64,000 bases of DNA from Hofstenia miamia (taxonomy: Eukaryota; Xenacoelomorpha; Acoela). The notes below the pieces were generated by a model. The model was given only the letters and a program-made list of their open reading frames with translations. It made no database searches and was not told the DNA's origin. This document shows, one piece after another, positions 34,299 through 47,300 of this stretch; position 1 is the first letter of the stretch, and each line of letters starts with the position of its first letter. A program made the translations under genes and the position numbers. The stretch spans positions 6,251,819-6,315,818 of the forward strand of contig SCFE01000001.1 in the NCBI GenBank assembly GCA_004352715.1. The letters are read 5' to 3'.

Positions 34299-36926
34299 CA
34301 AGGTGTACATAATAACAGGTCATGCCAAGGAGACGCAACGATAATTATTGGAGGCTCATATTAGTGTGGGTTCAAATGTCTGTCGCTAGTTGGTGTATGC
34401 AATCCACCCCGCTACTACATACAGCTTGCTATAATCCTGTGTTTAGTTTATACACAGTAGTGCATAATAGCAATCCATTTGCATTAGTAATGCCTCAAAA
34501 ATATTGTTTATAAAGTCAAATCATAACTGGTTATGGTTAGATCAAGAAAAGAGAATTACTATCTAAAACAAAAGCTACAGTTGCACCAGATCAACCATCA
34601 ACATTTTTTCCGCAATGTATCAAAGTATTCTACCCCTACGCCCACATATTCAAAGAACAACAGTAGAAGCATTAAATTCATTCTTAACTTTCGACATAGA
34701 TGGATAGTTACGCCTTGATGGCGATATACCAGAATAGGTAACTCCGATTTTTTAAAAATAATGGCGTCATCAGACGTAGTTTTTTATGTTGATTCTAAAT
34801 TTAAAAAAAATTTTGTGAACCGTTCATTTCAAAAGTTATTAACATTTTAAATATAGCATATACATTTTAATCAGCCAATCATTTTGCAGCATTCTTGCTA
34901 CTTATGAATTGCTCATAGCTGAGAAACTTTATTCTAATTCCAAGTACTGGATTGTGCAAGTTCCTGTCACACAAACCACAGATGTCTTGGGAATCAGCAA
35001 ATCTACAGCCGTGGATTGGGTATAGCTTCTGTCGGGATGTTTGCTCCATGGCCTTGATGAGAGCTGATATCTCCCCACAGAAGTATGGAGGTCCGGATCG
35101 TATTGTTGCGATCGATGAAAGTGTCATTGCTCGCAGGAAGTACCATCGTGGCCGCTTAATTCCAGAAAAGTGGGTCTTTGGAATCTATGATGTTCAGGAT
35201 CGGCGGTCATTTTTGTGCTTCGTCAATGCAAGGAATCACCAGACACTGATGCCAATAATTCGTAGGACAGTTGCAGATGGTTCCATTATCTGGAATGATA
35301 ACTGGGGTGCTTACAATCGAATCACCAATTACAATTTCCAGCATGGCACAGTCAACCACTCTTATCACTTTGTTGATCCTGTAACTCGAGTCACTGCAAA
35401 CAGAGTGGAGTCTATGTGGTCTAGAGCCAAGCGGAACCTTAAGCAAATGAACGGAACTCAAACGCATAAGCTTCCAAGTCACTTGGATGAATTCATGTGG
35501 CGTGAATTGTTTGCACTGCTTGGCATGGATGCCTTTGATAACTTCATTCGTCATGTGTGGCAGGTTTACCCTATTTAAGCTTTTTGCTTCAATCAGTTCT
35601 TTTCAGAGCTATTTTCAATCGGCTCTTTTCAGAGCCACCCAGTTAATCAAAACTATTTACTATTTTAAATGAATATTACATTGGTATAAAGTATTTATTA
35701 GTTATTCATCGACTTTTGAAATCATTTTAAATACACTAACGATAGTTGATTTAATTGAGAAATATTCATTATAAATGTGTTGTAAAATTGGAGTTACAAA
35801 TTTACCAAGTTAGTATTAATGAACAACCATATGAGGTTTTTCAAAAACACATACAAGGATAATCAAAGAAATAGTAATGTTAGCTTATGATTCTTGGTTT
35901 ATAGGCAGTTACCTATCACTTTTAAATCGTCCAACTTCATGAGACGTTATAAGTTCATATTCCAAAGATGACTTTAATCAAGACGATTGTAGTTGATCAT
36001 TCGTCGTGCTTATTTAAAGATACCAAGTGCAATAACTCTAAAGTGGATAAACTCAGCAGTAAGTATCTGTTGCATTGTGCTTAAAGATTTTTAGGGGAGG
36101 AACAATATCAGCACTCAATGAGAATGCTCTGTTTTCGTCAAGAACCGAAAACGTCCACAATTTTATTCTAAAATGTCAAAATGTGGTGTAAGATATTAAA
36201 TGCAAAAGATTTAATAATTCAGTACAAAAATTTAAATATGTATTCAGATGTATTCTTGCAATGTGTGCCTTGGTTTAATGGAAATAGCCCAATTTAAATT
36301 ACTAACTGAGCTCTCTAAGCCCTTGTGTGAATAAGAAAAGTTCCAGAATACAATTCGGCGACTGCCATGGGGCTCCATGGCTACTGCATTCCATAAGTGC
36401 TAGTTATGCCAAAACGCAGATATTAGTCCTTCATTACATCCTTCAAGAAAAAATTATTAATGCAACAGATCTCCACTGGTTTTTTGGCATATACAATCAT
36501 AGGATACTGCATTTGAAGATTGTTTCAATTTCTTTCACGAGTTGGATTGTGTTTTCCTAGCGATTAATAATAAATTATTGTTATAATTGTTTAGTAGTTT
36601 TTAAAAGCAATGCTACTAATTATTTGTGCACGCATTTGATGTGATTAAGCGCAAAAATTTTCAAATCTGGTGTTGTTTAAAACAATAATCCAAAAATATG
36701 CAAATTTTTTATTTAGCAATTTTTGTAATTTTATTACAAAACCTTCTCGGAATATTCGTAAAAACATAGTTTTCCATTATTACTTTATCAATCTATGCAT
36801 AAAGTTAACAAAAAACATTAATTATGACATTAAACGATAGATAACGTCAATAATGTAAATTGAGATTTAGGCCTCCGATAATTTTAGACTTAAAGCTTGT
36901 CATGACCTATTATTATGTACACCTTG
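34299..36926 (+). mobile_element. Merlin (IS1595/ISXO2-like) DNA transposon
   Basis: Terminal inverted repeats of 26 bp with one mismatch (34299-34324 and 36901-36926) begin CAAGGTGTACATAATAACAG. The element is flanked by the 8-bp direct repeat ACTACTAC (34291-34298 and 36927-36934), the duplication size expected for Merlin. It holds one transposase gene on the plus strand. About 1.3 kb 3' of the gene is noncoding with no feature I recognise. Confidence 0.88.
34900..35578 (+). pseudogene. Merlin transposase (ISXO2-like DDE) with N-terminal frameshift
   Basis: The main frame (34952-35578) has the DDE triad of ISXO2-like transposases: Asp in IVAIDESVIARRKYHRGR (about 35100-35150), Asp in IIWNDNWGAYNRI (about 35285-35325), and Glu in ANRVESMWSRAKRNLKQ (about 35395-35450). 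The C-terminal LDEFMWRE block is present. The upstream helix-turn-helix part, DVLGISKSTAVDW, is in another frame ending at about 35018, so one extra base around GATTGGGTATAGC separates it from YSFCRDVC. The catalytic core is uninterrupted, which suggests fairly recent activity. Confidence 0.88.
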
Positions 36927-37066
36927 ACTACTACCCGCATATTTATTGAAAAGTAAAGCTCCCGCAACACATTCTGATTGGTGGATAATATGCAAATACC
37001 TATTAAATTACGCCACATGTGGCAAAATTCTGCATTAGTAGTAGTCAGATTTAAAATTGACTACTA
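36924..37066. repeat. Copy 2 of the short palindromic repeat
   Basis: The copy runs from TTGACTACTACCCGCAT through ATTTATTGAAAAGTAAAGCT and GATTGGTGGATAATATGCAA to a near-palindrome at 37039-37066 (TAGTAGTCAGATTTAAAATT then GACTACTA). It is a diverged direct repeat of copy 1 (28427-28443 plus 34171-34298). The Merlin element sits between the two copies. Confidence 0.75.
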
Positions 37067-37554
37067 TCAGATATATTGATTTAATACATCACTATTGGAT
37101 GGATTATTCAATATCGCAGGACGACAATACCATTGTAGAACCAGTATAAAAAAGATGAGGCTGCAAAAGCTCGTAGCAAATTTTATGATGTACCATAAAC
37201 ATATTTATTAATAAAACAGTAATACAAGTATTAACAATTTAAAATGCCAATAAAACACCTTTTCCAGCAGTGGACACACTTATTTGAAGCCGATCACTTT
37301 TGATTTGATGTCATCACAAGTTAATTTTATTATTAAAAAGTGCAGTTGATGCAAAAATTCTTTCATTTTAGTATTTTCAATTATATGCTTAAATTTTTTA
37401 TTAACAAAATTCTTATAATGGTTTTGAATATGACGGCCCCGCGCTGGACCTGGGCATTCATTTTACCAATTGCAAACTGGCTGGGCCGGGATGGGCTTGG
37501 TTTTTTGGTTAGTGGCTCAGGCCTGGTTACAACTCTGATATGTAGTTGTATTGA

Positions 37555-37587
37555 ATATATATATGTATATATATACATATATATATA
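37555..37587. repeat. (TA)n/(TACA) microsatellite
   Basis: A TA run with interruptions. Confidence 0.85.
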
Positions 37588-38117
37588 AAATTTTTAGGGA
37601 ATTTTATGATAATGTCATTAACATCAATGCAAAGTACAAAGACAAAAAAATGTAATAACCCTTTTAAACAACGAATCAGATCTAAATAGGATAATGAGAA
37701 GTTGATAAGTTCATATATTAAATTTACTCGTATTTCTTTATTATTTTTCAAATAAATCTCATTCCATTTATATAGACATTTTGTGAACAGTTTCAGTCAC
37801 AATACTTTTATTGAATTTTCGTAGAGATGTTTATACAGTAGAAATCCTTAACTTTACTTTAAGTTAATGTATTCTTGCGCCTAACTTTGAATTATAGGTG
37901 ATTTTGCTGAAACCATATTCAATTGGTTAGTTGACTAAAAGGGGGTGGTAATTTATACTATTTCTCCATTTATAAAATCAAGGTGAAATGTGCAAATAAT
38001 TGAAGTTAGCCTGCTGTTATTTAGTCATTAATTCAATAAACACATTGCGGTGAGCACAAGTGCAAGAAAATATTGATCTACACAGATGGCGCTTAAGTAA
38101 GGTTGTATGTACACTTA

Positions 38118-38312
38118 ATGGAAGCATATTTTACACTATGGTGGACCGCTATATGCTTTGTGGTGTTGAATGTACGCCCAATAGTCACAAGCTATTTAGA
38201 TGAAATGGAGCCAAATGAAGAGTATTCATTTACTGTCATTATTCCGGCACAGTCTGAACACTGCTTCTACATTAGCTTAACCACATTCGACACTGTTGAA
38301 TTTGAAATTGAG
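38118..38312 (+). CDS. p24/TMED exon 1: signal peptide and start of GOLD domain
   Basis: The Met at 38118 is the first in frame that gives a signal peptide. The exon encodes EEYSFTVIIPAQSEHCFY, the diagnostic start of the GOLD domain with its first Cys, and ends with GAG before a consensus donor GTAAGT (phase 0). Confidence 0.88.
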
Positions 38313-41300
38313 GTAAGTCAATATATAATTCAGTTGTATATTTAAGAATTGCTGATAAAAAATTCATAGCTTTTTTACAAATGCATTTAATCATTCTAAC
38401 TTTAATTACTAGTACCACACGAACAATATTGAAATTTTAAAGTTTATAACTATTACCAAATTTTGTGAATGATTTCTTCTTGAACACATTTCTGGTGCTT
38501 TTTATGTATGGAATTTTAGAGGACTCTAGGTTGGTGGCTTTGCGACTTGATGGCGCATTCTACTGGCTGATTTCGGTTCTCGCGGTCTTTCATCTCGACT
38601 GAATCTGAGCTAAAAATTTTGAATATACCTTCGTTAAAAAAGTTAGTGTCTGGGCTTTGTGGGGGATTTAAAACAATTTCTAATTTTGTATGTTTCCTTG
38701 TTAAGGGGGTACCCCCACAGAAAATCAATTTTCTCAGATTTGAGGTTATGTTAAAAAATAATGGTATGCATGTAACAACCGAAGGTTCTAACGTTGAAAA
38801 AACAAAATGTCGGAGGAATCGGAAATTTGTTGCCATGGGAACATAATAAAAACGAAATAAAATAATATACTTTGTGGCAAATTTTTTCAGGTGATGTGAA
38901 TCATTTATATAGGCAAACCATATATCATATTGAAGCTAATTAGGGGCCCTATGCAACCACAGAGAGATTTTGTGCAATTTACGAAATGATAAGTAGTAGC
39001 GTGCATTAATTTGCATTTTTAATTAGTACTCAGCTCATTAAATATACGTAAACCAATTTTCTAAAAAATCTTTCTGTAGTTGCATAGACCAATGGGTGTA
39101 CTATATACATGCCAAATTTGATATTGGTACTCCTTTCCTTCTTGAAGATTTTTTTTGCCAAAAATATGCAAAATGCAAGAAAACGAAATGTGGAGAAAAA
39201 CACAGTTAAAGTGCATTTTTGAACTAAATTAAGCCAAAAACTGTCAGATATTTTCACATTTTTCATGAAATTTGGATGTATTTTCTGAAAAATTATTTTG
39301 GATATGTTTAAAGAAGTATATTTTGACTAATTTAATAAATAAAAATTTTTTTACAATTTATAGCATTTTGGTAAATTTTCTGTGGGGGTAACCCCTTAAG
39401 AGCCAGATCAAAGCTGAGCTGTTTCCACAACATGCGTTTTTTTGCAGTCCGTGTAAAGCTTATAAATATGTAATGATTCTTATTTTTTATGTATCAAGTG
39501 TGGAATATTTTTGCTTACTCCATGTTTTGCAGCCAGGTTCTCGATGGCTTCCGATGTCTTCTTTTCTTTCNATAGGTTGAAAGCATCAAGCAGTTGTGGA
39601 AAAAGTCTTATCATTCATGGGCTCCAAACAAAATTGTTCCACTTCTTTTAAGGTATGCTTTTTTTGCTGTTGTTTACATTTACAATGTGTAAATCCTGGT
39701 GCTGTGCGTCCCAACCTACCTTAACAGGATTAACCGGACCGGATTTCTTCTTAACTTATCCAAATTTTACCGGATCCTTAAAAATTAACGCTTGCTTGCA
39801 GTGGCGGATACAGAGGGGGACCGAGGGGCCCTCTAAAATATTCTTAGAATATTTCTTTAAAGTGGTGCAACATATTACAAACCAGATGCTTTTGTACCCA
39901 ATAGAGTGCATCAAATTTTTGTATTCAAATTCAATGATTTGAAGAATGGGCATACATTCATAATTTTATGAGAATATTTCGTACTTTACTTAATCTTATA
40001 TCATTAAAATTCACTAAAAAATTCTCATTTGTAGTGGACAATGAAACCCTATAATGTGAAGTACATAATATATTCAATTTAGTGCATCTTTTCGTGAAAA
40101 ATATTACACAAAAATACTTTTTTTCTAAAAATAATCTTATTTTGTTGAAAAATATGATACAATTTCACACAATTGCTAACTATGAATATTACTACTTTGG
40201 GTTAAAAACAATGCCTAGTTTTGAATTTTAAAATTTTAAAATTCAATACTTTTTAATCAGTACCAAATTATGCACATAGGATTTTATCTTGCATTGAGCC
40301 CCTCTAAAAAAACTTCTGAATTCGCCACTGCTTGCTTGGTTACATACATCTATGCTGCATCTATATATAATTCTTATATATCAAACTCAAATTGGTCTAT
40401 TCCTATGTGTTAACATCCAACTGCTGTTCAATATCATATCGTCAATAATATCTTCTTCTCATTTACCTATTTTTCAATTTTAGGGAATATTGCGGCATAT
40501 TCTCGGGTCTTAATAGGCTAAATTATACATATATCAACATTATTAAGTAGGCATTATTGAGAGTGATCGTAGTCTATCGAAATTTAATGAAGAAAATATA
40601 TATTTAAATGGCGTTCATTAATATAAACTAAATAATAAATTTAAAACTTTATGAATAAATTAAAATCTAGTCTATATAGCAACATAAAGCCGAGTTTAAG
40701 CGTGTTGGAATTGATAAATCCTTTCCCACAAATTTCTTATTTTTTAAAATGGTGCACGAATTTTTGCAATTCTAGAATTTGAAAGGTGAAAATGTAGAGT
40801 AGGACTAGAATTACAATAAGAATCTTTCACCCTTTCCCGCAATTTCGATTGTTTTCTAGTACCGCAATCATTGTAATCAATAAATTTTGTAAATCAGAGA
40901 TAGAATTACTTAAGGGGGTGCCCCCACAGAAAATCAATTTTCTCAGATTTGAGGTTATGTTAAAAAATAATGGTATGCATGTAACAACCGAAGGTTCTAA
41001 CGTTGAAAAAACAAAATGTCGGAGGAATCGGAAATTTGTTGCCATGGGAACATAATAAAAACGAAATAAAATAATATACTTTGTGGCAAATTTTTTCAGG
41101 TGATGTGAATCATTTATATAGGCAAATCATATATCATATTGAAGCTAATTAGGGGCCCTATGCAACCACAGAGAGATTTTGTGCAATTTACGAAATGATA
41201 AGTAGTAGCGTGCATAAATTTGCATTTTTAATTAGTACTCAGCTCATTAAATATACGTAAACCAATTTTCTAAAAAATCTTTCTGTAGTTGCATAGACCA

Positions 41301-44286
41301 ATGGGTGTACTATATACATGCCAAATTTGATATTGGTACTCCTTTCCTTCTTGAAGATTTTTTTTGCCAAAAATATACAAAATGCAAGAAAACGAAATGT
41401 GGAGAAAAACACAGTTAAAGTGCATTTTTGAACAAAAATAAGCCAAAACTTTCAGATATTTTCACATTTTTCATGAAATTTGGATGTATTTTCTGAAAAA
41501 TTATTTTGGATATGTTTAAAGAAGTATATTTTGACTAATTTAATAAATAAAAATTTTTTTACAATTTATAGCATTTTGGTAAATTTTCTGTGGGGGTAAC
41601 CCCTTAAGAGCCAGATCAAAGCTGAGCTGTTTCCACAACATGCGTTTTTTTGCAGTCCGTGTAAAGCTTATAAATATGTAATGATTCTTATTTTTTATGT
41701 ATCAAGTGTGGAATATTTTTGCTTACTCCATGTTTTGCAGCCAGGTTCTCGATGGCTTCCGATGTCTTCTTTTCTTTCATATTAATGTATTCATGTAATA
41801 TTTATATGTATATGTTGAATTGTACTGAAATGTCAATTTAGTGTGCTTTATGGGCGGCAACCATATTTATGTGCTATCAAATTATTCTGTCTAGAAACGT
41901 AATTTTAAAACATTGAGTAACAAATAATTGTTCCCAGCTATGTACAAAAAATCAGATTGCTAGCTTGCGTTGTTAATTGATATTAAAAAAAATCAGATTC
42001 ATGCAAAAAGATTTGTTAGGCAGAGCATATTTTACTAATATGGTAAGTTATCTCAACAGATAATGAATTGGTTTTATTTTTCGTGCTGAATTGTGTTCCA
42101 ACTTTGAATGTCGCAATACAAGCGAAAGCGACCTTTACATCATCTATGTTTAATATTCTGCGGTTGCATATAGTCCTATGAAGCTGGAACTTCAGATTAA
42201 GCATTTTAGTAGAATTGATGGGATGATAATTAAACGAACCAGGCCCCGCACAACAATTTCATATTAATTAATGCTTAATGGCTTAAAGTATTTTGAAATG
42301 GAGCTTATTCATGGCAAGTTAGTTACAATTGATACCAATTTTGGTTAATTTGATGTAAATGCACATCATGACGTAGACCCATTCCTACATGAAGTCATAG
42401 GAACAGAAGTTCAAGTAATACAGATCAAAATTGTTTGATCCAGCAGAGTCTTATTATATTCACTGGCATAGCTAAGAGTAGGGCTAAGCCCAAGCCAATT
42501 TCTTGTTCATGGAGTGAACAAGATGAAGTCAGTTGGCCTAATAATTTTAATAACAATAGTTGATTACGTTATCCGTGGTTAGTTTCTAAAAATTTAATTG
42601 CAGTAAGCGACAAAGACTAAGTATTTGATACTGCTATAAAGGAAACTATTTGACAATTAACGCAAGATTTCCGACCACTTACAAATTTCAAAATTATTGA
42701 AATTATTATGAATTCAATTTACTTAGTAATGCGAACCTGATGCAGAGGTCAAAAAAGGTATTGCTAGTTTAAAGCTATCTCGGACTGTAGGGTACTGTGG
42801 AAGCACCCTTTGAGAATTTCTAGTTGGAAGGAAAATTTAACCCCGATATTTTTTGTTTTTCAACGATATTGTTAGCAAGACAAATATCTAAAAATAAAAA
42901 TCATACTTTCTTAACTTTTTAAGTTATACACATATTATTCTAAAAGGTTTCTATTTTTATTGCTATCTTGATAGATAAATTCGCACCTGCATCCATTTAA
43001 CATATTTATTATCAAAAGATGGCCTATTTAACATTGAAATTAATGCAAAATTTGCAGAATTAACCCATGAAAAACATGTGGTGTGAGGTGTGTTTGTGTG
43101 GCCAGATTCTTTGATAAGGGACGAGCCTGTGAATATTTTAGATGAGCTCACTTTTATCAGGTTATTAATTAGTTACAAATTTTGTGATAATTTTTGCAGA
43201 GCATGAATATAAGAAATATCTCGCCAGTCATATTTTATACCAACTAATAGATAAGATGTGGTACATTTACTGGATGGTGGGCATTTAATCGAAAATTCGA
43301 TAAATATTTTGAAAATTATTAATCGATTAATTCTAACCATATTTATAGGTCAAATTTTTTACATTTTAGGTATTTTGGGAATAAAGATTTAAATTCACAT
43401 TATATGCAATTATCTGATAAGTTAACAAAAGAATTCAGCTTGTTTGCAACCATGGCTTAGGAAATATTGACCAATCTAGCAAATAAAATTTCTTAGAAAA
43501 TATCAAGCAATGCAACTATTTCAAAAATTTCTAGAAGCAGATTATCCCTTAAATAAAGATATTCCAGTTAAATTACATTTTCTAAAAATTATATCATTGG
43601 AAAGCATCATATTCAAATGCGTATTTCCTATTTTTTTTCTTTTCAATTATTCATTGAAGCATTTAATAGGACGACTTGTCATTTAAAATTTCTAATATAA
43701 TTTCTATTATTATTATTACTATTATCTTTATAACTTACGCAATGTAATGTGTAGCAATTATCATAAACAACTAATACATGCTTTCTGTTTGTCTCATTTT
43801 CAATACTGTTCTTTTCTTTTAACTAACCTAAATTCGCAACATCATATGCTTTTATCAAAGACATTTAATTGGGGCATAAAAACTCTAAACTTTGCACAAA
43901 AGCATGACAAAGCATCAGTATATTGTAATAAATATAAAATATTATCTCCGTTCTACCAAATTCATCTGCATATGCTATCTATCTTATTTAAATTCAAATC
44001 TCTGCAAACATCTCTCCTTTTCCTTAATAACTATATTAATTTAAATGAGCGATCGCAAAAATTATTTAGTTTAGATAAAAATTCTAATGGCTTTCATCAC
44101 ATATCAATTAAATAGTGGAAAAATTTAGATTATGAAACGCGACTAGAAAAAAACTATAAAAAGTTTAAAAAAAATTGAAAAAATTTCTTTCAATAAAACA
44201 ATATACATTAGGGGACGGTAATACACTTTATGCATTCGAAAAATATACCCAACATTGAGCACCTACACAAACATTTGCACAAACAT

Positions 44287-44321
<35 letters not shown>

Positions 44322-47300
44322 ATATTAATTTGTAGTTAATTATTTGTTTATATTTTATTTTTTTCTCATGTGTTTGTTTGTAGATATTTTGTATACATTA
44401 ATTGCGCAATAAATTTGCTTTGACTCTTATTATTATATAAGTTGTTTTATTTTTATAATGTGAGGTTAATATAAAATTCGTGCCAATTTTGACCTTTCAA
44501 TTGTCAAATTCGTTGCTGGGTTGTGCAGGGCTATCATTTTTCGTATACGCAAAAGCAATCGACGATTCTAAAACTGCAATTAATCAGCACGATTAATTGA
44601 TTAGTATAAAATTTCCTGTAGATGTACTTGAGAATGAGAAATCGTGATAAAAGTCTTAATTGGAAAATTAGTAGATATGGATGGTTGGGGTTCAGTTCAT
44701 TGTACAGGAATCACAATTGGCACTTACTAATCCAAAATTTAGTAGTCTACCTAACTTTTCGGAAGTTTGGATAGTTTCATAAATATAAAGGACTTGCCAA
44801 AAAGTAAGCCTATTCGTCCATTTTTTTACTTTCATTTGGGATTATATTATTTTTCTGTATTCTTCACAAACAATATTTTTGTATAGAAAAGCCAAAGTTA
44901 AACATTTATGTGTGCGGTGGAAGAGATATATGGAAAAGAAATTTTTCTAAGAGTCATAGTTCTACGTTTATGTATATTATTTATATAAACATATTTAGGT
45001 TCTTAAAGGGACAGAATCTGTTTTACAGTTTGTGGTAATAGATCCTGTAACAAGAAAGAATATTAACACAGAGCATCCCTCACTGAAATATTTTTTTGAT
45101 TTGTCTGCCGAAAATAAAGGTTAGCATTATCAATTTCTTTAAATTTCATTCTATGACACAGTGTATCAAAAAATTGTTTATCTTCAATTTTCAAATCGAT
45201 GCTGCTGATTCCAAAAATGTTAACTATTTATTCATATCGTTGGTTGAAAAAAGTTATAAGTGATTTTCTAACTGTTGATGAGTGATTTCAATTACAGGTC
45301 TAGTGAAAATTCAATCCTTAATATCTTAGCCAATACTTGCTCTATCTTTGTGGTTTTAGGTTTACTAAATTGGAAATTAAAAAATGCATGTCGAAGAGGT
45401 TCCAAGGTGGTCTATAGTGTATTGTTTTACTGTTTATTTCATTAAGACATTGACTTAAATTTCTGTTGATTTGAAAATTCCATAGTTAATATATCAGCCA
45501 ATACTTGTCGTATCAATTTGTGTTTAGGTTTATTAGATGGGAAATTAAAAAAATGTATAAAAGCTGTTTGAACCATCTTCCAAATTGTCCAGCCTTAACT
45601 ATACCAAAATTACATTAATGTATAAAATTGATTTTTTATATTGGTATTCGTATAATTGCTGTGAAATTATTACATTGATATACTTTATTTCAAAATATAT
45701 CGATTAAACTCGTCCACATAGCCCATATGTTTGTTGAGCAACTGATACTACCTCGTCATCTTTCTTTTTTTATTGAAACGTTTGATTTCACCAACAGGTT
45801 CAGAGCCGACCAAAGTACTCAATAGTGTAACTGGTTTTTGTCAAACCACAGCACAACACTTAATTTAAAGCCGTCTTTCTCACACTGGTATTCCACAAGG
45901 TCACCACGTTTCTGCTTGAAATCTTACTTGGGTTCAAACTGGAGTCCTTTTGCCCTACACTTTCGTAGTGTACCAAGCATAAATATTGAACGCTTCGTTA
46001 AGGAACTTTGTAGCTGAGGAGAGTTGAGTAATTATCAGCATACAAATGGAATTCTTATCTTCAGGGATTGAGTTTGTGGGTCTTAGTACTAAGTTACCAC
46101 ATTGCCCGAACTCCGATTTGACATTTTCTTCTTGTGATTTGGCACAGTAGAATTCTAGTTTATGAATAAGTCCTCTTCTGCCACAAAGAACATATAACCT
46201 ATATCCCCATTTTTTCGGCATATTGGGGAGATATTGTTTAATGAAATATTTGCTTCCTTTATGAGGGATCAATTGCTTATCAATGGATAGATTCGATTTC
46301 AATGGAATGGCTGAGATAAATTTGTAAAGTGATCAACCAATAAACAGAACTTGTAATCCTTTGGAATTAAAAAAATGGAATGTCATCACTACTGATGAAA
46401 CGAAGATTACTTTAAATTCTCTCCATCTTGTTCTAATGATAAAGTTAGCCACTTCTGGAATCCTACTATTTCTTTTTCATTATTGGTGAATTTGTGGAAG
46501 AATGATGAGTGACCTCCACTTGGAAAAACCAATAAACACTCCAAGTTCTACTATGCTAAAACTAAAATTTGTTGCAATGTTCTTTTAATGATCATATAAA
46601 TTTGTTTCGTCAAATATCATTTGCAAAAAATCGTCACCGAAGTAATCAGAAAAATATTCAAATGGAGTTCTGATAACCATTGCAAATGAGCGATCACGAA
46701 TGAGATTAGGGGAGAAATTGTTTCAGTTTTTTGCCTCCAGCGCCATTTATCATGTGATCTCCATTTTCCTATTCACTTGCCCCCGATTTAATCACAATTG
46801 TCATCAGCATTTGTAGCTTCTTCCAGGTTTTCAAAGTTGTCTGCTTCTTTAAATCGGAAATTCTCAAATTCTGTATATATTTGCACTTTTTCTGACGTTT
46901 GGTAAATACATAGACTTTCTCATAGAGTGAGCGTGATATCTTCACTTCATGACCTACTCCAGGAACTTCATCCAATTCAACAGAAGGTTGGGTATCAAAA
47001 AAATTTCTCCATCTTGAATACTAAATAGAGGTCTTTAAAAATACCTCAGTGGAACTACCATATCCCATTGTTTTTAGTAGTTATCGAACGAAATACAGGG
47101 TGTCCCAGAAACAACTGAACACATTAAAACCCTAATAACTTATCCTACAAAGCATCAATCACATAGATTTTTTAACCTTACATTTTGCACATCATAGGAG
47201 TTGAACACTGAAGATTTCAGCTTAATAGAGTGAATATGAGAACTTCTGTGATAGAATAATGAAAATGTGCATTTTTTACTTGTTTTACGAGAAAAAACAC

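Larger units (their letters stand above)
39400..41778. repeat. Shared right flank of the two MITE copies
   Basis: 39400-39570 and 41608-41778 are the same single-copy-looking flank (GAGCCAGATCAAAGCTGAGC to CTTCTTTTCTTTC). The first copy ends exactly at the N at 39571. This suggests an assembly duplication or haplotype overlap through the MITE. Confidence 0.88.

Noticed and set aside
39576-39652. Possible small exon (ESIKQLWKKSYHSWAPNKIV) between an AG and GTATGC just after an N
   Set aside because: The upstream base is ambiguous, the sequence lies at a suspected misjoin, and it does not fit any p24 exon phase or protein segment.
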